From Tribonema minus (lineage: Eukaryota > Sar > Xanthophyceae > Tribonematales > Tribonemataceae): a DNA stretch of 64,000 bases. Below the pieces are notes generated by a model. The model was given only the letters and a program-made list of their open reading frames with translations, had not been told where the DNA came from and did not search any database. The stretch is from positions 620,001-684,000 of the forward strand of contig JAFCMP010000445.1 of NCBI GenBank assembly GCA_017506865.1, read 5' to 3'. Positions 33,890-45,800 of the stretch are shown in pieces; within the stretch, counting starts at the first letter, position 1; the number at the start of each line of letters is the position of its first letter. Made by a program: the position numbers and the translations under genes.

Positions 33890-36800
33890 TCAGGAGGCGG
33901 ACGTCGCGGCGCCCTCGTTCGGCGACGAGTCTGTCGTCTCGTGGTCGTCGTCGCGCGGCGTCGGGTCCGCGACGGGCGCGATGGGCTGCGCGAGCAGCGG
34001 CAAAGGGGGAAGGGGGGTGGGTGGGGTGGGTTGAAAATCGCGTCGTCGTGTTTGACCAACAGGGGTTCGCGCGCGGGGAACACAGCAGTCAGATGCGGCG
34101 CACCAACGACACGAGCTGCGAGAGAGCATCGGTCGGCGCGCGGCGTCGCGGGGGGGGGGGGGGGGGGGGGGGGGGGGGAATCGCGCACAAGCAGTGGCAG
34201 GGGGGGGAACAGGAGGAAAGCTATTTCTGCTGGACCGGTGTGGGGGGGGGGGGGCTGAGAATCGCGCACAAGCAGTGGCAGTGGGGGGAACAAAAGGAAC
34301 GCTTTCACTGCTGAACCGCTGAGAAGATGTTCAAAGCAACGCTCTTGTTGGCAGCAATTACAGGGGGGGGGGGGTGAGAAGCGCGTCGGGTCTGACTGGC
34401 GGGGTTTGCAGGCAGGGAACACAACAGTCGGAAGCGGCGCATGCACGGCAAAAGCCTGCAACGGGTGGTCAACAGTTTTCTTCTCATGCCCTCACAACAC
34501 ACGCAGCCAAGACAAAAATCCTGCGCAGGGCGGCAGCGGCCATAAGAGCATTGAGTCGTGGCGGCACATGAAGACTCATGGATGGAAAAGGCGCGCAAGA
34601 GGGGGGGGGGGGGGACGCGCGATGCGTTCGATAATTGTCAAAAAATAATCCGATCGTCGATCGAAATCTTAATTCGTCCTCAATCATCCACCCTGACATC
34701 CGGTCGGAACACCTAGCACCGAATCACCCAACCACAACTCTGGTTGGAACCTCTAGAACCGAACGAAGACTCATCATGGAGTGAAGGCGTGCAGGAGGGG
34801 GAGGAAGCGATGCGTACCTCCGGCATGGGCTCACAAACCAACTCCCGACGGAAAAAAAGAAATGATGTGCGCCTTGACGCTGGGCGTCCTCAGTCATGCG
34901 GAGCAGCAGCGGTGGCCTTCAGCGTGTCGAATCGCGGCGACGCATGAAGACGCGTGAATGCAGTGAAGACGCGCACGAGGAAGGGGGAGGGGGGGGGGGG
35001 GGGGCACAATGCGTACCTCCGGCATGGGCTTGGGTTTCGGTGTCGCGAACGTCGAGAGCGGCATCTTGTCGGGCGTCGTCTGCGCCTGCGCGACGATGAG
35101 GCGCCACGCCAGGATCGCCAGCATGAGGCCCAGCGTCAGCAGGCCGAGGCCCGCCATCATGAAGCCCAGCGCAGCGTTGATGTCGCGGCAGCCCGTCTGC
35201 AGCGATGGCGAGAGGGAGACTCCTCGGTTAGTGGCGGCGGAGATAGAAATCACAGCTCAGCGGTATTTGAGCACTTTGCGTGGCGCTGGACGAGGCGAGA
35301 GCGGTGCGCGCTGTATAAGAAAAGGCGAGAGCAGGCCGAGGCCCACCATCACGGAGCCGAGCGCGGCATTGATGTCGCGGCAGCCCGTCTGCGGCAGCGG
35401 CGGGAATAGAGATGTTAAAGTATCACAGGTCAGCAGCGGACTTCATGCGTCTCGAGTGAGGCGAGGGCGCCGCCTGTGGCATCAGAAAGCGCGAGGGTAG
35501 GCTCAGCTGCCCGCTATCATGAAGCCGAGCGCGGCGCTGATGTCACGGCAGCCCGTCTGCAGCGGCGGCGGAGATAGAGATGTCACAGCTGAGCGGTATC
35601 TGAGCATTTTTTGTGGCGCTGGACGAGGCGAGAGCGGTGCGTGCTGCATCAGAAAAGGCGAGAGCAGGCCGAGGCCCGCCATCATGGAGTCGAGCGCGGC
35701 AGTGATGTCGCGGCAGCCCATCTGCAGCGGCGGGGACAGAGACATCAGGCTCAGTGCGCTTCAAGTGAGGCGAGGGCGACACCTGTGTGATCAGAAAGAA
35801 AGTGTGAGGGCAGGCTGCGCTGCCTGTGAGCATGAAGCCGAGCGCGGCGTTGACGTCGCGGCAGCCGGGGGCGAGCGAGGCGGCGACGTGCTTGAGCACT
35901 GCCATGCATTATTCCCTCAACTGGCATGTTATGCAGCTATCTCTAAATGTTTATCGTGTTGAAGCAGGCTGCGTTGACGTCGCGGCAGCCGGTCTGCGAC
36001 GGGCAGGCAGGGCGATACACAACCTGATGGGCTTTCCGGTGCTAGCAAAAAAAGGAGACGGCATTCGCGCGCAGAGGCCGATGATTATCTAGGGTCTGCG
36101 TCAAGGCCAGTGGTGTGGTTTGGATTGAGGGTTTCGGGTATTGTAACATGGCTCACGTCATAGACGATGTCAACATGTAGGGTTTGAGATCGTCAAGGCT
36201 GTTGGCATAGGTTGAAGGTGAGGTCTGGGTCTTGTAACATGGGCTCACGTCACTGAAGGCCACTGATGGTGCGGCAGCTGAAGTCCTCCCACGCTGCATG
36301 GTTCACTTCCAGCCAAGACACTTCTGTGCAAGTAAACAACTTTTGCACCAGACCTTGCCTCATAAACGAAACCGACGCAGAGGCCGCACATAGCGCGGCA
36401 GCTCAAGTCCTCGTGCGCCAGCGTGCCTCACTTCCAATCAAGGCACTTCTGGAAGCAAGAAGACTCTGCGGCAGCGCTCACCTCATAGACGGCGTCCACG
36501 TAGAGGCCTCGCCAACAATCAAGGCACTTCTAGAAGCGAGAGGACCCTGCAGCAGCGCTCAGCGCTCACCTCATAGACGGCGTCGACGTAGAGGCCGTTG
36601 ATGGTGCGGCAGCTGAAGTCCTCCTGCGCCTGCGTGGCGAGGGTGCTTGCGCGATAGCTGAGGCTGTTGAGCCGGTCCAGGCTGTCTCCGAGGGCCGCGA
36701 CGTTCGCGTTGCACACCGCCGCCACGAGGCGGTTCTAGGCGCACAAGAGAGAGGGAGTGCGCGCGGCCGCGGTTATGCATCGCTTGTCAATTGTATTTCA

Positions 36801-39800
36801 GTTGTCATTTCATTTGTCAGTGTTGTAAAAAAAAAAAAGTACAGTACACTTGAAATATACTCAACACTACTTTGAAGTGCATGTTCCTGGACCATTGTCT
36901 ACACGTATGCACACTCCCGCCACGAGGCGGTTCTGCGCACGCGGCAGAGAGAGCGAAGTCACGTTATGCAAAGCTCGTCAACAATCATTGCAGTCATCAT
37001 ACTTCTATAATACTTCAAGTACAATACAATTGAAGTATCGCAGCGCCACCGCGCGGCCGCAGGCAGGCAATGCTCGTCAATCATCATTTCAACCACCACA
37101 ATGGGCTTCCAGTACATAATCTAGAAGTATCACATGAATTTTCTCGTCAATCATCAGTTCAAGCCCATCAAGCATTTCAAGCTCGTCAACCATTACTTGG
37201 GTCATCATTTGCACTTCAAGTACAATACACTTGAAGCATCACATTGCTAGTCTATGCGGTGCGGCGGCACGGGTCTCGTCTGTTGTGTTAGTACTGCCAT
37301 AAGCATTGAACGAGCCAGTACACCATTGGTACAAGCATTAAATCTACATAGTCATGATGAGCACCACACCTAACCCTAACCCTAAACCGTATGCGTGCTG
37401 CCTCGTGCCGCCACGAAGGCGGTTCTAGGCGCACGACAGAAAAAAGCGCGCGGCTGTGGTTATGCAATGCTCGCCAACTGACCCTGACGCACCGCAACGG
37501 CTCTCGAATGGCGCGCCCAATGCTGCCGACGCTGCTGCTAGCACAGATGATGCATCACTCGACCTCAACGCACTGCGCTGGCGTTTGCTGGGGGGGCGTT
37601 GCACAAACTTCAACTTGAAGTGCCATGCGCAAGCCGTCGCGGCATTGCGCCTTCGCCCCTGCTGACAGCGCGTGGCATGGCTGTTTGCAATGAGGGCAAG
37701 GGTTTAGGGTTAGGTCAAGAATGGTAAGTAGAGTGGGCACTCACCCCGAATATCTTATCTGCCAACGGCGCGAGCGTTCCCATGGCTGTGACTAGCGCCT
37801 CCTGCCCCTGGGAGACGGCTGTGAAGAGGGGGTCGTCGCCTTGGCAGTTCTGTCGCGCAGCGCAACAACGTTCATTCATCTGATTAATTCATTCGTCATA
37901 TTCACATTAATTCATTGTTCAAAAAATTCATTCGTCGATTTGACGGTGTGAGACATTCATGCAGGGCACGGGCAGCACAGCAACAGCCTAGAAGGTAATG
38001 CGAGCAACTGCTGGCAGCACAGGATGAACATGTCTGAATGCGGGCCAGGTTCCCATTTGGGTTAGGGTTAGGGTAAGGCTAGGGACAGTTTCCGCCCACC
38101 TGAGGCGTAGAGGGACACGACAACTGCCACAGCACCATTTGCACCACGACAGCTGTGTCCACGTTGCTACAGTGTACCTGCCTACACAGCGTACACTCAC
38201 CACGTGGGAATACTCCGTAGATTAGGTACCTACCTGCCCCGCAGTACGCAGCGTGCTGAGCACTGACTGCAGCATACTTGCCCTACCGCTGACGCTATGC
38301 AAATATACACGCTCACCACCCAGAAGAGGCGGGGGGGGGGGATACACTACAGTCAGATGGGGGGTGTCTGGGGGGGGGGGGGGGGGGAATACTCCGTGAT
38401 TTATGGTACCTACCTGCCCCGCAGCAGCGTGATGAGCACTGACTGGAGCATACCTGCCCTACCAAACGCGCTATACATACATGCACTCACCACGTAGAAG
38501 AGACGGGGGGCCTTACACTACAGTATCAGATGGGGGGGTCTTGGAGGCGGGTATACTGTGTAATATATGGTACCTACCTGCCCCGCAGCAGCGTGCTGAG
38601 CACTGACTGGAGCATAAATGCCCTACCGCACGCACTATACATATATACACTCACCACGTAGAAGGCCACCACGGTGTTGCCGTCCGCGACCGCGACCGTG
38701 TTGGCGTCTGGGTCCTGCGCACGCCACCACCGCATGAGCACGGAAACGCGTCAACTTCAATTGGGCGCAGTGCGGAATCACGGAAACATTGAGCCGTTTA
38801 CCAGGAGGCGCAATGACTTCAATCGCGCACAGTGCCGAAACACGGGAAACGGTGGGCGGCTAGCCATGGGGATACCTACTCGCTGGCGTGCGTGATGTTA
38901 GAAGCAGAACACCAAAAACCTCAAAGTATGTGAGTATGCGGGCATCGCGGGAGCAGAACACCAAACACCTCAGAGTACGCGAGTATGCGAGCATCGCGGG
39001 AGCACAGAACCGCATACCGTTTGATGCAGCACAGCGCAGGACACAAAGCACCGCTACCCACAGGGATACCCGCGCTGACCTCCACAATATGCCTACAGTA
39101 TCACATTTAAAACGTGGACAGAAGTGTACAGTATTTAATTTGTGTGCGCGCGCCAAGAAAAAATAGAGGCCGCATTTTATTGGGTGCGCCCTTGTTTTAT
39201 TGGGTCAGGCGCAGCGCGGAAAAGCTGGGCCGCTGATTGCAAGGATACCTGCCGAACTGCGTGACACACCATTCTTGAGCGGTACTTCGAGGTATACAAA
39301 TGTTGCATTGAGGGACTGGAAAGTATGCATCATATGATCATGCACACCCCCCTGGACTGCATGACGTTTTCGACACGGTGGTGCTAGACGGTGACGAGCG
39401 CTGTGGCATGGAGCGCTGACGTTCAAACTCTAACCCTAACCCTTAACCTAACTTGACGTTCATGCCAGAATAGCAGGCTCTCCTAGGTCTGCAGCTGTCT
39501 GTTGCTACTGTGCAGGGTCTGACTGGCTATAGTCACGCGCTCATTGTCACCAGTGGCACTGACGCAGCCTCCAACATCGTCCCGCAAGCGCCAGACGACG
39601 GCTGCAGCCAAGCATGGCAACTGCTTCTCAACAGGTATGTACTACCCTGGTTGTAACCCTCACCCTAGTCCCCCATCACTCTGAGGTCCCTGTGCGCAAT
39701 GCCCACTTTGTGCGCACGCCATTATCGGCCTAACCCCAAGACCCGAGTGCAGAACAGCCGCCTTTGCAGCGAACTCGTGCGCGTCAACCCGGACACACAT

Positions 39801-42800
39801 GTTCTAGAAGAGCTCTTCACCAAGATCAGCGACATCGTGAAGCACTCATTTTACTGGCCAACTCTACAGAACATCGACGACGACTGGCTCATCGGCATCA
39901 CCATCCGATGAGTCACCGCTTTGTCAGATGCCTACGCAGAGCTCACCGCTGTTCTTGACTCCGCCGACAAACTCGCTCACGAGGCGACTACGGACAAGAT
40001 TTGAGCGTTCCGCAATCGACGCATGGCACGAACGACAGTCAGCGGAGTAGAAGGCGCTCTCGTCGTTAATGAGTTTGTCGCTCGAGTCGAGAACACAGCA
40101 GTGAGCTCTGCGTAGGCATCTAACAGTGCGCTGACTCAACGAATGGTGGTGCTGATAAGCCAGTCATTGTCGATGTTGCGTAGTGCTAGCCAGTGGGATA
40201 AATGCTTCATGATGTCGCTCATCTCAGTGAAGAGCTCTTCTGGCTCGTGTCGCATCGCGTGCGGTCGGCGTTGGTATCCGAAGCGCAACGAGAATCCGCT
40301 TGGGGTATGGAAGGAGACGCGCATGACCGCCGTGGCCAAGGCAAGTGTTGTTGATCGACGTGTTCCAACGTTTTGATCCCAGCGCGCGCGGGCGCTGCGC
40401 GAGATACTAGCCCAGGGCTGGGGCTAGGGGTGGGGTTTCGGTCTGCAGCGCGTGTCAGCGGCACGCAATTGGAAAGCGCCGCAAGGCGTAGTTGGGGTTA
40501 GCGTTAGGGTATCATTAGCGGGAAGCGCCGCAAGGCTTAGTTAGGGCGAGGGTGAGGGTTAGGACTGGGGTCAGGGTTAAACGGGGCTGGCGACCGTGCG
40601 CAGTCAGTCGCCGCCGCCCTCTAGGCTTCGGGCAAGGGTCAGGGCCCAGCAGGCTACGAGAGCAACCGCAGCAGGCGACACGGCAGAATCTGGAGCAGGG
40701 AATGGCCCATGTCCCAAAGAGGCGGCCCCAGGAGTCTGCCCGAGCACGTGCTGATCACTGCATTACCCCGGGTGATGCAGACATGAAGTTGGGGAATTTC
40801 AGAATCTCATGCCAGCCCCTCCATCGTCCCCAGTACAGCCACCTGACTGAACCGCGTTCCGAGCTTTGGCTGCTGGCTGCGCTTGCGGTGCGGGCTCGCG
40901 CCACCATTTGCATCGTTGCACATATCCCTGGGTAATCCAGTGATGGGCCGGACACCACTGCCGGACGGCACAGCTGCTCACCTGGAGTCAGGTCATTTAG
41001 TCTACCGCGTGCCGTGCGCATGCAAAGAGCGCGCATGCGGATGGAAATAATGAAGTACACTTGAAGGAAAAAAAAATCCGGAGACCTCAATCCTTGAAAT
41101 TTTGGAATTTCATGCCAGCCCCTGCGTGACCCGGTGATGAACTGCTAGACGGCGCAGCGGCTCACTCTGAATCAGGCCAGTCACCGCGCCGTGCGAACGC
41201 ACAGGGCGTAAGAGGGCGACTGTGAACGCTGCACGCACGCGAGCAGCGCACGCACGCGAGCAGCGCACGCACGGTGGAAGTACTGCACTAGGGCTCGCAG
41301 AGGTCACCGTCTGTGACAACCATGTGGCACTACTGCAACTAGGACTTGCCTGACAGAAGTCGCGCCCTATGGCAACTACGTGAAACTACTGCAACAGGGC
41401 TTGCCTGACAAAGGTCGCCTCCTGCGGCAACCACGTTTTTCTACTGCAACTAGGGCTTGACTGCAACTAGGGCTTGACTGCAACTAGGGCTTGCCTGACA
41501 GAAGTCGCCCCCCGCCATGGCGGAGCCGATGGCCGCTGTGAACAGCGCCCACATGAGGATCAGCGATGTCACCGTGACGGCGGTCAGCGCGCGCAGCGAG
41601 CAGCGCGCGGCGAACGTCCCGTCGCGCCGCTTGAAGATCGGTTTTCCTGGTGCGGGGGGGGGGAGGGGGGGGGCAAGGGGCGCAGTCACGTGAGGCAACG
41701 CGGCTGAAATGAGCTCCCAGATACCGAATAGAGAACCGTGACCACGCAGCGAGCAGCACGCGGCGAACGTCCCGTCGCGCCGCTTGAAGATGAGTTTCCC
41801 TGGTGCGGCGCGCCCGGGGGGGGGGGGGGGGGGGGGGGGGGCAAGGGGCACAGTCACGAGAGCTGCATTGCCACTCGTGCAATGGCTGCCAGCAATGCTG
41901 GCGCTGTTCGTGCCATGGCGGGACCGCACGGCCGCGGCGTCACGAAAGCAGGCCTCGTGGTTCATGTGCCTCGTAAAATGCAACTGTCTTCCGTCTGAAA
42001 TGCGACTGCATTCCGTCCTCGTCTCACCTTCAACTGCGTCACCATCTGGACTCAGCCTCAGTGTGTCATGGTTCTGATTTACTGATGGTCAAGTATTCAG
42101 GACAATTCGACTGATTACGCGAAGCTGCTTACTTGAGCTTCCGTTCCAAGGGCGCTCACCATGCCAGCGCGGTAAACCCTAACTCTCACTCCATAACCCT
42201 AGGTGTGACCGAGCTCTAGCCCTTGCCCTGAGCAAACACACACCTGATTGCCCCTGCTTGCCCCTTGTTGCTGAGCGAACGCGCACCTTTCAAGACAGTC
42301 AAGGATTTTTGCACCTTTTCTCTGAGCGAACGCGCACCTTTCAAGATGATGAGAATGGCGGTGGCCAGGTAGATGAGCATGCAGGCGCCGAAGATCGTGG
42401 CGACGACGGCAATCACGGGCAGCCGCCACGCCTGGCTGTCATCAATGCCGTCCGCGACGTTCTGCGTCTGCAGGGCGATGATAAGAGAGAGCGTGAGTGC
42501 ATGGGGGGGGGGGGGGGTTAAACAGCAGCAGCAGCAGCAGCAGTAGCACCTGTCTGGATTGTTTGTTGAAAGAGTGATGCGCTTGCGCACACGACCGCAT
42601 GGCGATTTGCCGCAGTATATCAGTGGTGAACTGTCTGCCTGTTGAGAAGAAACGCGCCTGGCTGGCGTCGATGCCGTCCGAGGCGTTCTGCGACTGCGCG
42701 ACGATGATGAGGGATGGCATGCGTGTGAGAGAGAGAGCATGTGGCGGGACGTCAGTGCCGTCACCACGCCCACGTACTTCAAATGCATCAAGAAAGTTCA

Positions 42801-45800
42801 ACAACCATCACCCAAGTCTGCGTGCCCTACAGCATTCCATCAGCACCACCATCCGGATGGCGTCGTTGAAGTTATTGGACGCCGCGAGCGCCGCCACCGC
42901 GTCCACGCACTTCAAGTTCAGTTCAACGCCAAAGTTCATCTGCAATCGATGACCTACATTCTGCGTCTCCAGTCGACAGCATTCCATAACACTCACCATC
43001 CGGATGGTGTCGCCACCGCATCTGCTCAGTTGTATTTTTTGTACTTCGGTTTTGAGGTGCAACAAGTGCAACAAGAAGTTGCATGACTGCTCTACTTGAT
43101 CCACGGCCCTCACCGTCCAGATGGCGTCGTTGAAGTTGTCGGACGCCGCGAGCGCTGCCACCGCGTCCCCGTACGTCAAATTTAAGTTTGAGTTCAATAC
43201 AAAATCCCATGAACATCACCCAAAATATGCAGCATTCTATCGCGCTCGCCATTCGGATGGCGTCGTTGAAGTGGTCGGACGCGGCGAGCGCAGCAACCCC
43301 GCCCGCGTGCTTTTTTGTTGAGCGCTTTTTGTACTCCACTTTATGAACAGGTGCAACAAGAAGTATACATTATACAGCCACTGTACTTGATCCACGGCCC
43401 TCACCATGCGGATGGCGTCGATGAAGTTGTCGGACGCCGCGAGCGCCGCCGCCGCGTCCACGCACTTCAATTTCAAGTTCAAGTTCAGCACCAAATTCCA
43501 CTCACGGTGCCCATGTACTTCACCTTTGAGGAAAGAGTTTTCACAAAAAAAAGTTCAGCAACCACTGCATACACTACAGCATTCCACAGAGCTCACCATC
43601 CGGATGGCGTCGTTGAAGTTGTCGGAGGCGACGAGCGCCGCCGCCGCGTCCGCAGCTGCTCCTCGACGGCCGCGCGGGGTTGCACAATCAAGTTCAAGTT
43701 CAACGACAATGTCACACGAATGCTACCCGAAATTCTGCGTGCACTGAGGCGTTCAATCACGCTCACCATGCGGATGGCGTCGTTGAAGTTGTCGGACGCA
43801 GCGAGCGCTGCCACCGCGTCCGCGTACGTCCGCAGTTGCTCCACGACGGCGGCGCGGTTCTTCGTCACCAGCCTCTTGCCCACGCGCTGCTTCGGCAGCG
43901 GCATCGGCAGCGGCAGCTTTGTGACGCACTTCTCACCCTCGTCCAGGATGGACTGCGCCACGGTCAGCGTCTGCGCCGCCGCGTCCGCCGCTGCGCACGG
44001 GCACGCATCGCATCGCATTGGAGCAGAGAAACGCGGGAGGTGTCAGCAGCGGCGCTGTGCATGCGGCGCGCGGCACGTGAGAAGCCGTTTCCCGGCGTGT
44101 AATGGCCATGACGTGGACAGCGTCTGCGCCGCCGCGTGCGCTGCTGCGCGGCCCGCTTATAGAGGCAAGGAGATGTTTGCATGAGACGTCGGAACGGGGT
44201 GCAGTACCGTCTTGTGCCTAATTAGGCCGGCCGGACCAACATTTGGCGCGTTTCGGGCTCCATTCCTAGTTACGCCCGGTGTTTTTTTCTGGCGTTCTCA
44301 ATTAGGCCTGATGGCACATTCGCCGCGTTGCCCTCATGGTTGCGTGGCCCTATTGTGTGCTCGCGCGGTTAAGTACATGAACCGGAACGCCATAGCAGGC
44401 AGGCAGATGCGAGTGCCATGCTCACGAGTGTCGTGATATTGATGTGCAGTCTGTTTGCAGCAGCCGCAGAATGATGGCCTTTCATCCCCGTTCACTACCG
44501 TTTCTCGACTTCGCAAAATCACCTTCACCTGGAAGTTCAATTTTGTGCCGAAACTGTTTCAGAAGAAGACGGCATCGCGCTCATGGATGGTCATCATGTG
44601 CTATTTTGGGGTGTTCCTGATGCTCTGTCCTATTGAGGCCTGGTGCTTTTTTCGCGTGATCCTGATTCAGTGTCTGAGTGCTTTTTTCGACGATACTTAA
44701 TGTTGGTCCGGTCGGCCGAATTAGGCACAAGACGGTATGTGCAGCGCTCGCTATGCAAGCGAGCCCTCGTCAGTCCATGGGACTTGCCACCGAGGTCTGG
44801 ATGGCAGCAGCACCGCTCGCGCTGCGCAGCGCAAAAAACGAGTCTGCGCCGCCGCGTCCGCTGCTGCGCGGCACACATCGCATGGGCAGCAAAGAGACGC
44901 GGGAGGCGTCCAGCAGCGGCGCGGCGCAGAGCACGTGCGGCACGCGGCAATCGTCAGCAGCGCTGCGCTGCACGATTGATTACCGCTGCTCGCTGCACAG
45001 TCGCGCACACGCGCTCGCGCAGCAGGCGCCGGCGCAGCGACGGAGCTCGCATCGCTGGAGCAGAGCACAGGGAGTGTTGAGCACTGCTTGCAGTCCGCGA
45101 TGCGCACGCGCATGCGCGCCCCTCCCGCTCGATCAAACTAGGCGCACCACTCGCTGCCATCATGCACGCGTTCCGGCGCAGCAGCTGCCGCGCGGCCGCA
45201 GCATCTTAGGTGCCAGGTGAGCGCGCTCCGCTAACCCTAACCTTAGCGCGTGCGCGCGCGCACAAAGCCTTCCGCTCTCCCGGTTGTTTGAGCTTGCGTG
45301 AGGAGCGTCGCTACCTGCATATAATCATTTATGGAGTCACTTCTCGGCAGCAACAATGCCGATCAGACGCAGTCACTCGCACGCCAGTGACCGCCATCAC
45401 CAGAGACTGGCAGCGCGGCGCAGTGCCTGGTGGTGATGATGCTCAACGCTTGTGCTCACCTTCTGCCGCAAGTTGTTGAGCTTGCGTGAGGAGCGTCGCC
45501 ACCTGCCCCGCGTCCTCCCCGGCGGACGTGACCTGCGGTTCGCCACACAGAGCGGTGACAAGCGGTTGCGCCCAGGGTGCGAAATGGGTCATTACAGATT
45601 AGTTACATGGGGCTTGCATGTCGGTAAGAAACGATGTTGAGACGTTGCGTGGTCATCATCAGTCACAGCTGACGCGCATCTTACAGGTTGTTGGCGAAAT
45701 AGATGGCAGCAGCTTTTGGGATCGGCTGACGTATGGTCGTCAGCAGTTGCATAGGCGCTGCCGCTTGCCCTGCGCCCTCCCCAGCACACATGGCCTGCGG

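Noticed and set aside
33640..34461. 273-codon minus-strand open frame overlapping the end of Tweety-like copy 1
   Set aside because: Different frame from the phase-consistent last exon (33985-33890); it is Pro/Arg-rich through G runs. A shadow.
44455..44700. 81-codon hydrophobic open frame inside the TIR element
   Set aside because: No similarity to transposases visible; more likely chance in a lower-GC interior.
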